From CAZOZZ01 sp965262425 (GTDB lineage Bacteria > Acidobacteriota > Terriglobia > 20CM-2-55-15), in assembly GCA_965262425.1 (NCBI GenBank), contig OZ253536.1, forward strand, positions 434,001-498,000: a stretch of DNA of 64,000 nt. Direction: 5' to 3'. The notes under the pieces were generated by a model. It was not told the origin of the DNA. It was given only the letters and a program-made list of their open reading frames with translations, and made no database searches. Positions 51,124-58,371 of this stretch are shown piece after piece (within the stretch, counting starts at the first letter, position 1; each line of letters begins with the position of its first letter). Position numbers and translations under genes: made by a program.

Positions 51124-51741
51124 CTAGGCATCGGGATGGAAATTGACGAATCCGAACGTGGCAGCGGCCTGGTTATGGATGGGCAGGTTCATCGACAGGT
51201 CATAGCCTTGAATCAGCGATGCTCCGGTGTTGGTCCCTCTCTGCCGGACAGCCGGGAAAACCTGTTTCTGAACCACCAACTCCTGAAAGTCCGGGTCCAG
51301 TTCCTGACGTGCTCCGCTTTCACCGGTCGTCGATTCCAGATCCAGTCGTACTGCCATGACGACGTTGCCGGCCCTTTCGATCGCCTCGGCAAAAAGTGCG
51401 TCGTTTCGAGGGTCGCTCGCGTCCTCGTCCTCGTACAGGATGTCGAAGCCGATCACTCGAGGTCCGGCCGCGGATATCTGGTCAATCAGTGTAGCCACGT
51501 GTTTTCGTTCGAAAGTCCGGGCGGACCCCAGCGCATCCATGGTTCGATCGTCGAGTCCGACAATGACCACCTCGTCCCCGGGAACCAGGCTCCCCCGCAG
51601 TTGAAACTTGGTGTCCAGCCATCGCAGATCGAGGCTCGTCAGGAAGGTGGAGCTGTCCGTCCAGTCCAGCCGGTTGGTCGCCAGGACGGCGAACAGAAAC
51701 GTGACTGTGATGGCCAGGATTGTCGGGAAACGCCGTTTCAT
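51124..51741 (-). CDS. N-terminal part of the CHASE2 cyclase
   Basis: 205 residues: signal anchor and the first two thirds of the CHASE2 sensor (DEVVIVGLDDRTMDALG, RVIGFDILYEDEDAS, GYDLSMNLP). It ends at the TAG; alone it has no output domain. Confidence 0.7.
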   Translation of the reverse strand: MKRRFPTILAITVTFLFAVLATNRLDWTDSSTFLTSLDLRWLDTKFQLRGSLVPGDEVVIVGLDDRTMDALGSARTFERKHVATLIDQISAAGPRVIGFDILYEDEDASDPRNDALFAEAIERAGNVVMAVRLDLESTTGESGARQELDPDFQELVVQKQVFPAVRQRGTNTGASLIQGYDLSMNLPIHNQAAATFGFVNFHPDA

Positions 51742-51882
51742 GGTAGATAAGGCCCGTGGACTTTGCCACAGGTTGCCAGGGCCGAAATGTACGATAAAGC
51801 CGGGGCCCGGTCAAGGCTTGTTATAATTTTTCAAATAGGACGTAAGTTCCTGTCTGTACGTTCTTTTTCAGAGATCTGCTCG

Positions 51883-53766
51883 ATGAGGTTCCGTGATTTG
51901 TTGAACACCACTCTTGAAGCGAAGCTGGCCGACGTCCCCGTCTCTCCCGGAGTCTACCTGTACAAGGATTCAGACGGGGCGATCGTGTACGTCGGCAAGG
52001 CGAAGTCTTTACGAAGTCGTGTTCGAAGCTACTTCCAGGAATCCCGCAACCTGGATGAGCGAAAGGACCAGATGATGGAGCGGATCGTCGACGTCGAATT
52101 TATCGTGACCGACACGGAAAGCGAAGCCCTGGCGCTCGAGAACAACCTCATTAAGGAAAACAAGCCCAAGTATAACGTGTTGCTCCGGGACGACAAAACG
52201 TATCCCTTCATCAAGCTCACGATCAATGAGCCCTATCCCAGGGCGTTGATCACCCGGCGAGTCCGGAAGGATGGTGCTCTCTATTTCGGACCTTTCTTCC
52301 CGGGTGGACTGGCGAGGAAAACCCTCCGGTTGGTTGAAAGGCACTTTCTTGTCCGAAACTGCAATATTCGAATCGACGGTAAACGGGGCCGACCGTGCCT
52401 GCAGCACTACATCCACCGCTGCCTCGGACCTTGTGTCTCCGAGTTGGCGAGTGGGGAGACATACCGGGACGCGGTCGACGACGTGCGGATGTTCCTTGAA
52501 GGAAAGAGCGGCGACCTGGTCGAACGGCTCGGAGAGAGGATGCGGCAGGCGGCCCGGACAGAGCAGTACGAAGCGGCCGCTCATTACAGGGATGCGATAC
52601 GGACGATAGAACAGATTGCCGAACGTCAGAAAATGGCGTCGACGGGGTCCGACGACATCGACATCTTCGGCTGTCATCAGGATGGTCCGATGGTCGCTGT
52701 CTCGGCGTTTCACATGAGGGGCGGTCGGGTCGTCAACAAGAGGGAACTGTTCTGGGAAGAACTGGTCGGGTTCGACGCGGGCGAGTTTATGGGGGCGTTG
52801 CTGAAGCAATACTACCTCGACGCTCCATTCATTCCGGTCGCAATACATGTTCCCTATGCATTCGAAGACCAACAACTGCTGGCCGCCTGGCTGTCGGAAC
52901 GGAAAGGCCGCAAGGTTGAAATCCGGACGCCGCTGCGTGGGGGAAAGCGAGAGTTGATCGAACTGGTTCGTCGAAACGCCCAGCTCTCCTTCCAGCAGCG
53001 ATTTCGATCGGGCATGCCATCGGCCGCGGCCATTGCCAGAGAGGTTGAAGAGGCGCTGGACCTCGAGAAGACGCCTCGCCGGATCGAGGCATTCGACATC
53101 TCGAATCTGGGGGGGAGCGATATCGTTGCTTCGATGGTCGTCTGGCGGGACGGTGGCTTGAAGAAGTCGGACTATCGGCGATTCATCGTTCGATCCGTGA
53201 CGGGAAAACCGGATGACTTTCGTAGCATGAGGGAAGTCGTCGGGCGTCGGTATCGACGGGTCGTTCGAGAGAAGCGCCGCTTACCCGACCTCATCCTGAT
53301 CGACGGGGGCATCGGGCAACTACATGCCGCCCAGGCGGCTCTTGACGAGCTGAACATCGTGGATCAGCCCCTGGCCAGCATCGCCAAGAGGGAAGAGATC
53401 ATCTATATCGCCGGGCGCGAGGACGAGCCTGTCATTCTGGACCGCCGATCGCCAATACTCCGCCTCATCCAGCAGATAAGGGATGAAAGCCACCGTTTTG
53501 CCATACGGTTCCATCGTGAACGCCGGGGGAAGCGATACCGCACGAGCGAATTGATGGATGTTCCCGGCGTCGGACCGCGCACGGTGCGAAAACTGCTCGA
53601 ACACTTCGGTTCCGTCAAGAAGACCCGGGCCGCGTCGTTGGAGGAGTTGGAACAAGTCGCCAACCGCAGTCAGGCCGCAGCGATCTGGCGCCACTTCCAC
53701 AGGGATGAGGAGAGCAGGGATGTCACCACGGAGACACAGAGCACACGAGGGAAACAAGAAGACTGA
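51883..53766 (+). CDS. uvrC: Excinuclease ABC subunit C
   Basis: 627 residues from ATG 51883, where the family's N-terminus (LPVSPGVY-like VPVSPGVYLYKD) begins; upstream in-frame codons are not part of the family. GIY-YIG nuclease (15-95, GVYLYKDSDGAIVYVGKAK), Cys cluster in GRPCLQHYIHRCLGPC (about 165-180), UVR motif (about 210-245), RNase-H-like nuclease (ISNLGGSDIVASMVVW) and a C-terminal HhH (DVPGVGPRTVRKLLEHFGS). It cuts both sides of a lesion with UvrB. The last 14 or so residues (TTETQSTRGKQED) and the TGA are encoded by a repeat. Confidence 0.97.
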   Translation: MRFRDLLNTTLEAKLADVPVSPGVYLYKDSDGAIVYVGKAKSLRSRVRSYFQESRNLDERKDQMMERIVDVEFIVTDTESEALALENNLIKENKPKYNVLLRDDKTYPFIKLTINEPYPRALITRRVRKDGALYFGPFFPGGLARKTLRLVERHFLVRNCNIRIDGKRGRPCLQHYIHRCLGPCVSELASGETYRDAVDDVRMFLEGKSGDLVERLGERMRQAARTEQYEAAAHYRDAIRTIEQIAERQKMASTGSDDIDIFGCHQDGPMVAVSAFHMRGGRVVNKRELFWEELVGFDAGEFMGALLKQYYLDAPFIPVAIHVPYAFEDQQLLAAWLSERKGRKVEIRTPLRGGKRELIELVRRNAQLSFQQRFRSGMPSAAAIAREVEEALDLEKTPRRIEAFDISNLGGSDIVASMVVWRDGGLKKSDYRRFIVRSVTGKPDDFRSMREVVGRRYRRVVREKRRLPDLILIDGGIGQLHAAQAALDELNIVDQPLASIAKREEIIYIAGREDEPVILDRRSPILRLIQQIRDESHRFAIRFHRERRGKRYRTSELMDVPGVGPRTVRKLLEHFGSVKKTRAASLEELEQVANRSQAAAIWRHFHRDEESRDVTTETQSTRGKQED

Positions 53767-53800
53767 TTTTTATTCGCGTTCTTCGTGTCTTTGCGGGGGC
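53717..53800. repeat. Degenerate copy of the CGCAAAG-type palindrome at the uvrC 3' end
   Basis: CACCACGGAGACACAGAGCA (53718 on) and, 45 bp later, TTCTTCGTGTCTTTGCGGG form an imperfect inverted repeat of the same style as 57476-57586. The left arm is translated as the end of UvrC and its TGA lies within the loop. Confidence 0.6.
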
Positions 53801-53805
53801 TGCCA

Positions 53806-54070
53806 GCAGCCCGTGGTGGAAGTCTGTAGGGTCGCGCGCAGGGGTATTCGGGTCACAGGCGCGAAATGAGGAGCGGAACGATGCATAGTCCTCGTGACCG
53901 ACGAATGACAAAGCCTGTGGCCCTAAGACCCCTGCGCCCTACGGGTTACGACGGCATGGGGCCATCTGCGGAGAGAGATGCACGATGGGGGCATCGACGT
54001 CGTCGTGGCGCCTTGCATCTGGCCCCATGGCGCTCGTAACGCGACCCTACAGACTTTCACCACGGGCTGC
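53806..54070. repeat. REP5 palindromic repeat
   Basis: 265 bp with 31-bp inverted ends GCAGCCCGTGGTGGAAGTCT plus GTAGGGTCGCG, one mismatch. The interior (CTGCGCCCTACGGGTTACGA) recalls the CGGCCCTACGGGTT core of REP3. No coding capacity. It lies 40 bp after uvrC and 83 bp before the YtxH gene. Confidence 0.9.
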
Positions 54071-54152
54071 TTGGATATCCAGACCGTCCGGGATGCTCAG
54101 CGGTCGAAGGCTCTTGTGCTACCATTGGATTAGGGACGAAAAGGAGGCTGAG

Positions 54153-54545
54153 ATGAGCGACAGTGGTGGAGATAAATTCCTCTATTTTCTAGTTGGAGCG
54201 AGCATCGGTAGCGTCGTTGCGTTGCTTTTTGCTCCGAAATCAGGCCGGGAGACCCGGGATGAGATCACCCGGCGGACACATGAAGGGCGCGAGTACCTGA
54301 ACCGCAAGGTCGATGAAGGGCGAAACTATGTCGATGACGGTCGTCGCCGTGTCAGCAACGAGGTGACCTCCATCGTCGACAAGGGGAAAGAGGAAGTCAC
54401 GAGCCTGATCGACAAGAGCAAAGAGGAAGTCAGTAGCTTGATCGACAAGGGCAAAGACGTGGTCCAGCAGCAGAAAGAACAGTTCGCATCGGCGTTCGAG
54501 GCGGGCAAAGAAGCCTACCTCCATGAAAAAGAAAGCTCGGACTGA
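54153..54545 (+). CDS. YtxH-family envelope protein
   Basis: 130 residues from ATG 54153, with AAGGAGG upstream. N-terminal membrane segment with the YtxH signature FLVGASIGSVVALLFAPKSGRETRDEI (10-36). The rest is a long amphipathic helix with 11-residue repeats (IVDKGKEEVTS, LIDKSKEEVSS, LIDKGKDVVQQ), as in LEA-like stress proteins. It is 12 bp upstream of the DUF948-like gene and forms an operon with it. Confidence 0.88.
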   Translation: MSDSGGDKFLYFLVGASIGSVVALLFAPKSGRETRDEITRRTHEGREYLNRKVDEGRNYVDDGRRRVSNEVTSIVDKGKEEVTSLIDKSKEEVSSLIDKGKDVVQQQKEQFASAFEAGKEAYLHEKESSD

Positions 54546-54557
54546 TCGGAGGCAAAT

Positions 54558-55040
54558 TTGGAAGGTTTACTCACCCTGTTTGTCGGCCTCACAGCGGTCG
54601 CCGTGCTCGTCCAGGCCGTCATCCTGGTGAGCCTTTACATCCTGTCTCGAAGGGTGGCCGGGCAGGTCGAGTTGACCCTGTCGCAACTTCGGGAACTGAT
54701 GCCATCGCTTAAGACCGTCACCGAGAACCTGAAGACTGTGTCCGAGGATGTCGTCGAAATCGGAAGTGTCGCACGCGAACAGTTCCATCGTGTCGAAGAG
54801 ATGGTCGGCGAGACCGGTCAGGCGCTGCAGAGTCAGCTTGAGAAAGTCGACAACATGAGCCGCGAGGTCGCCGAGCGTGTGAACGAAACCGTGGATGTGG
54901 TCCAGGATTCAATCATTCGACCTGTTCGGGAAGTCGGCGCGCTGGCTCGCGGACTGACGAAGGGTCTCGAGGTCTTCCTCAACCGAAAGAACCGGAGCAC
55001 GGTCGATCAGGCGCATTCCGACGACGAACTCTTCATATAA
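54558..55040 (+). CDS. DUF948-like membrane coiled-coil protein
   Basis: 160 residues from TTG 54558, with GGAGG 5 nt upstream. One N-terminal membrane helix (LTLFVGLTAVAVLVQAVILVSLYIL), then a continuous amphipathic coiled coil to about residue 130 with regular hydrophobic positions (LKTVTENLKTVSEDVVEIG). Genes of this type usually sit beside YtxH in general-stress operons. A REP2 copy begins 8 bp after the stop. Confidence 0.8.
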   Translation: MEGLLTLFVGLTAVAVLVQAVILVSLYILSRRVAGQVELTLSQLRELMPSLKTVTENLKTVSEDVVEIGSVAREQFHRVEEMVGETGQALQSQLEKVDNMSREVAERVNETVDVVQDSIIRPVREVGALARGLTKGLEVFLNRKNRSTVDQAHSDDELFI

Positions 55041-55047
55041 ATCAGGC

Positions 55048-55203
55048 TGGGAGCTTCGGCGGCAGAAGCGATCGACTACGCAAGCGGTAGGATCGGTCCA
55101 CATTCCCCCGACTGTTAGTTAATTAGAACCACTATTCGCCTCAAAATCGATAAAATCCGGCCTCGATTTCCCCAGACGATCACTTCTGCCGTCGAGGCTC
55201 CAG
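55048..55203. repeat. REP2 palindromic repeat, copy D
   Basis: 156 bp with ends TGGGAGCTTCGGCGGCAGAAG and CTTCTGCCGTCGAGGCTCCA. The middle (AGAACCACTATTCGCCTCAA) matches copies A and B. It lies between the DUF948-like and LON-domain genes. Confidence 0.88.
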
Positions 55204-55227
55204 GATTCCTGTTCCTGATTTAAGTGT

Positions 55228-55908
55228 ATGTCGACAGATCAGATCGAAATTCCTCTGTTCCCCCTCCACAACGTTGTTCTGTTTCCCAGCGTCATGCTGC
55301 CGCTCCACATCTTCGAGGAGCGTTATAAGTCGATGATCAACGTTTGCATCAACGATGACGCGCCGTTTGGAGTCGTCCTCCTGAAAGGGGAGGAAGAGAC
55401 CGCGTCCGCCATTCAAAAGGTAGGCGTGCTGGCGCGTGTCGCCGACGTGGAACGGCTCGAGGGTGGCCGCATGAACATCTGGACCGAAGGAGAGGCGCGT
55501 TTCCGAATTGCCAGGCTGAGCCAGCAGGATGGGTGTTGGCGTGGTGTTGTCGAACTTGTCGACGACCGCCCCGACGTGGAATCGGATGTGACCGCGCTGG
55601 CCCATGAAGTCGGAGAACTGTACCGGGAAGCGTACCGCAAGGGGCTCCAGTTGACCGGAGAGCGGCCCGGCAAGCTTGAACTCCCCACTTCGGCCGGGGA
55701 TCTGTCGTTCATGGTGAGCTACGTTCTGGATATGGACTTCCAGGAAAAACAGCACCTTCTGGAGATGACGTCCGTTCGGGAACGCCTGGGTGCCCTGACC
55801 GCATATCTGAAACACGCCAACCAGCGCCTGGAACAACAGATTCATCAGAATCGGATTGTCGAGACTGCTCGGGGGAATGGGGACTTGGGGAGGCCGGGGG
55901 AGAAGTAG
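55228..55908 (+). CDS. LON substrate-binding domain protein
   Basis: 226 residues. Residues 5-200 are the PUA-like LON N-domain (IEIPLFPLHNVVLFPSVMLPLHIFEERYKSMI, then FGVVLLKG, GVLARVADVERLEGGRMNIWTEG) with the helical bundle (LSFMVSYVLDMDFQEKQHLLEMTSVRERL). There is no ATPase or protease part, so it is a stand-alone domain as in many bacteria, of unknown role; it may bind protein substrates. Confidence 0.92.
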   Translation: MSTDQIEIPLFPLHNVVLFPSVMLPLHIFEERYKSMINVCINDDAPFGVVLLKGEEETASAIQKVGVLARVADVERLEGGRMNIWTEGEARFRIARLSQQDGCWRGVVELVDDRPDVESDVTALAHEVGELYREAYRKGLQLTGERPGKLELPTSAGDLSFMVSYVLDMDFQEKQHLLEMTSVRERLGALTAYLKHANQRLEQQIHQNRIVETARGNGDLGRPGEK

Positions 55909-55925
55909 GAAGGGATTTCGGCACA

Positions 55926-55955
55926 GAGGCGCAGAGAAGTCTGTCTCTGCGCCTC
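55926..55955. terminator. 12-bp hairpin between convergent genes
   Basis: GAGGCGCAGAGA (55926-55937), 6-nt loop, TCTCTGCGCCTC (55944-55955), a perfect stem of the GCGCAGAG style. It ends 11 bp before the REP1 copy and 18 bp after the LON-domain stop. A bidirectional terminator is likely. Confidence 0.55.
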
Positions 55956-55966
55956 AGCGTCTTTCT

Positions 55967-56148
55967 AGGGCCCGCTCAAGATTAACTTCACATTTTGGCA
56001 TCACCATCTTCACGCCATCTTCGGCCGCTCCTCAATCGCAGATCCTCGAAATAGCGGGGCTATTCCTCCGGTCTGCTCAATCGATCGCGACCAAATCTGA
56101 CGCAAATCTGGGCGCCAATTCTGTGAAGTTAATCTTGAGCGGACCCTT
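55967..56148. repeat. REP1 palindromic repeat, complete copy
   Basis: 182 bp with inverted ends AGGGCCCGCTCAAGATTAACTTCACA and, reversed, AGGGTCCGCTCAAGATTAACTTCACA, one mismatch. The right end encodes the last residues (GSAQD) and the TAA stop of the triple-RidA protein. Confidence 0.9.
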
Positions 56149-57331
56149 GGTCCTTAGCTGCAATCATCATTATCTCGATCAGTCCTGCCGCGGACATCAA
56201 CTGGGTTCCCACCGTGGCCCGGGGTGGAGGGGCGTCGACCATCATTTCTCTGTAGACCTCGTTCATGGCGCCGAAGTTTCTGACGTCGGTGAGGAAGACG
56301 CTGGAGTTGACGATGTCTCCGAGGTCCATGTCAGCTTCGGAGAGAACGCTCTGCACCTGTTCGAGAACGGCCCTGGTCTGGCCCGATATGTCGCCTCGCA
56401 GTTGCCGGTTTCCACGGACGAAGCCTGAGAGGAACACGGTGTTGCCGACCTTGATGCCCGAACTGAGTGTTCGGCTGTTGCCGCCACCGATACGCTCCTT
56501 CTCCCCTTTGACGCCCCACAGCATGATCTCTACCTTCGAATCTGTGCTCATCAGACGGGTCCGCACCGTGGCACGCGTTGGCGGAACGTCACCGAAGTAG
56601 GTCTGATATACCTCGTTCATCCCGCCGAAGTCTCTTGCGTCCGTCAGAAACACGCTGCTGACCGTCATGTCCGACATCGAGAAGCCCGCCGCCTCCACAA
56701 ACGCCTTTGCATTGTCGAGCACCTGGCTCGTTTGGGCCTTGATGTCGCCGGGTGCGAAATTGCCGGTCGACAGGTCCTGGGAGATCAAGCCCGCGACGAA
56801 CAGGTAATCGCCGACGCGCAGCGCGCGGCTGTATGGCCTGGTGTTCGCGCCTTCACCGGGAATCCGAATGACCTCTTTCTCAATCCCCGGACGAACCGCG
56901 ATGGCCTGGATTTCGATCAGGCTGCCTTCGAGCGCCAGGTCCGCTTCGAGCGTGGCACGGGCTGGGGGTTTGTCCAGGAAGGCCTCTCCGTAGGCAATAT
57001 TCATCTCACCATAAAGTCGCGAGTCCGACAGGTAGACCTTTGTCGAAACGACGTTTTCCAGCCCCATTCCGTCCGCCTTGAGCACGGTTTCGATGTTCTC
57101 GATGGCCTTACGGGTTTGTGCCTGGATCCCGCCTGGAACGAGGTTATCCGACGCGTCCACGCCAACCGATCCGGCCAGAAAAAGAAGGTCCCCCGATCGC
57201 ACGGCCGGGCTGTATGGAAGACCGGCAACGACCGATCCCGGTGGGGCTACGATCCGTTTGGCTTGCGGAAACGCAAAAGTGGTTCCTAACGCTACGACGA
57301 TCGCGACGATGGCGAGTTTGATGGGCTTCAT
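56129..57331 (-). CDS. Exported protein with three tandem RidA (YjgF/UK114) domains
   Basis: 400 residues. Signal peptide (to about FAFP, residue 22), then three RidA domains at about 28-150, 155-275 and 285-393. Each has the family pattern (YSPAVRSGDLLFLAG, YSRALRVGDYLFVAG, LSSGIKVGNTVFLSG) and the substrate-binding Arg in the PP-RAT motif (PPARATL, PPTRATV, PPPRATV). RidA hydrolyses reactive imines and is normally cytosolic and trimeric, so a secreted three-in-one chain would be a covalent trimer. The C-terminus and stop codon come from a REP1 repeat. Confidence 0.9.
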   Translation of the reverse strand: MKPIKLAIVAIVVALGTTFAFPQAKRIVAPPGSVVAGLPYSPAVRSGDLLFLAGSVGVDASDNLVPGGIQAQTRKAIENIETVLKADGMGLENVVSTKVYLSDSRLYGEMNIAYGEAFLDKPPARATLEADLALEGSLIEIQAIAVRPGIEKEVIRIPGEGANTRPYSRALRVGDYLFVAGLISQDLSTGNFAPGDIKAQTSQVLDNAKAFVEAAGFSMSDMTVSSVFLTDARDFGGMNEVYQTYFGDVPPTRATVRTRLMSTDSKVEIMLWGVKGEKERIGGGNSRTLSSGIKVGNTVFLSGFVRGNRQLRGDISGQTRAVLEQVQSVLSEADMDLGDIVNSSVFLTDVRNFGAMNEVYREMMVDAPPPRATVGTQLMSAAGLIEIMMIAAKDQGSAQD

Positions 57332-57703
57332 GGTTCAGACACACGCTCCTTCTTAGATATCAAGCAACCTGAGCAGGCTAACTGCGTGAGCCTCAAAAGT
57401 CAAAACGTCACGCCGATCCGTTCGATGTTCGCTAACCCGTACGAGACGGCTTAACTGTCAGGGGACAGGGTGGAACTTTACCGCGAAGACGCGGAGAACT
57501 CGGAGTAGGAATTTTTACCGCAAAGGCGCAGAGGGGAAGGGATATAGAAAAGAACTCTGCGCCTCTGCGCCTCTGCGGTGAAAAAGTCCTCTCCCTTCCT
57601 TTGCCTTTTCATCCCGGCGGTAAGTCCTGAATTTTTCCTCGCAATCCGTTTGCCCGACCACCACTCTTTCCAAATACTGTAGAATTTCCAGGCGGTATCG
57701 CAA
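57332..57703. other. Intergenic region with a palindrome
   Basis: About 370 bp without a gene. It contains the GCAAAGGCGCAGAG-type palindrome (57476-57586) and, before the ATG at 57704, no strong ribosome site. Confidence 0.5.
57476..57586. repeat. CGCAAAGGCGCAGAG-family inverted repeat, copy 5
   Basis: Left arm TTTTTACCGCAAAGGCGCAGAG (57512-57533), right arm CTCTGCGCCTCTGCGGTGAAAAA ending at 57585; a preceding ACCGCGAAGACGCGGAGAA tract (57478-57496) looks like another degenerate unit. Confidence 0.75.
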
Positions 57704-58336
57704 ATGGATCAACTTCTCAGAGTTCTCAAAGTGTTCTGGCTTCCGGCTGAAGCGATGTATGGGGCAGCCGAGAGACCCGCCGTCGTTCTGCCGATTGCCA
57801 TACCCACTGTGTTTGCGTTTCTGACGAGCCTGATTGTTTATTTCACATTACCGCCGTCCGAGGCGGCACTTCGGACCGCATGGCTGGTTGGACTCATTTC
57901 AGCGGTGCTCGGGCCCGCCCTGATTACCCTGATCGTGTCCCTTCTTTATCTCGGAATCTTTTCGGCTGCCGGACGCCAGGGTGGATTCAAGGCATTTCTG
58001 TCAGTCACCGCCTTCGCGTTCCTGCCCACCTCGCTCCACCATCTGGCCCAGAGTGTGATGGTCCTGATGCCGGCGTCCGAGCAACTTCTGCCTTCGCAGA
58101 TCGGGCGCTTGAATGTGGCGGTGTTTCTGGACCCCCAGGCAGTTTCGTCCGGGATCTACGTAGCCGCCGGGATGATTGATGTGGTGTCGATCTGGGTCCT
58201 TGTGCTACTCACGGTAGGTTACCGGCATGTCGGCAGCCAACGGCTGACGACCTGGATGGTCACGGGCTTGGTCGTGGGACCATGGCTGCTCTATGCGGGT
58301 TTACGAATCGCGTTGGCGGAGTCGATCGTGTTCTAG
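57704..58336 (+). CDS. Yip1-like multi-pass membrane protein
   Basis: 210 residues with five hydrophobic segments (about 26-44, 57-85, 100-118, 147-172, 180-198) and the N-terminal amphipathic QLLRVLKVFWLPAEAMYGAAERPAVVLPI typical of the Yip1/DUF1282 group. Function unknown. Its TAG stop is supplied by the CTAG tip of the REP3 copy. Confidence 0.8.
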   Translation: MDQLLRVLKVFWLPAEAMYGAAERPAVVLPIAIPTVFAFLTSLIVYFTLPPSEAALRTAWLVGLISAVLGPALITLIVSLLYLGIFSAAGRQGGFKAFLSVTAFAFLPTSLHHLAQSVMVLMPASEQLLPSQIGRLNVAVFLDPQAVSSGIYVAAGMIDVVSIWVLVLLTVGYRHVGSQRLTTWMVTGLVVGPWLLYAGLRIALAESIVF

Positions 58337-58371
58337 TGTCCTGTCCCGCAAATACGATTACTATATCCGAT

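Larger units (their letters stand above)
49438..51741 (-). pseudogene. CHASE2-domain class III adenylate/guanylate cyclase, interrupted by in-frame TAG
   Basis: One frame of 767 codons with TAG at 51124-51126 (codon 206). Domains: signal anchor (8-25), CHASE2 sensor (about 30-335), three membrane helices (about 350-420), class III cyclase (about 460-650) with FSDIRGFS (metal Asp 469), GDAVMCFWG (metal Asp 513), TGEMVVGNMGS, then a C-terminal helical tail with TPR-like repeat. The stop lies in the CHASE2 domain at FHPDA-stop-GFLRYQPQFIEWGG, where GAG (Glu) is the likely ancestor. Both nucleotide-specificity and metal residues look intact, so the loss looks recent. Confidence 0.8.

Noticed and set aside
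6678..51126. Stop-codon reassignment as an explanation for the four in-frame stops
   Set aside because: Both TGA and TAG occur in frame, and both also end many intact genes in the window, as does TAA; no consistent recoding is possible.
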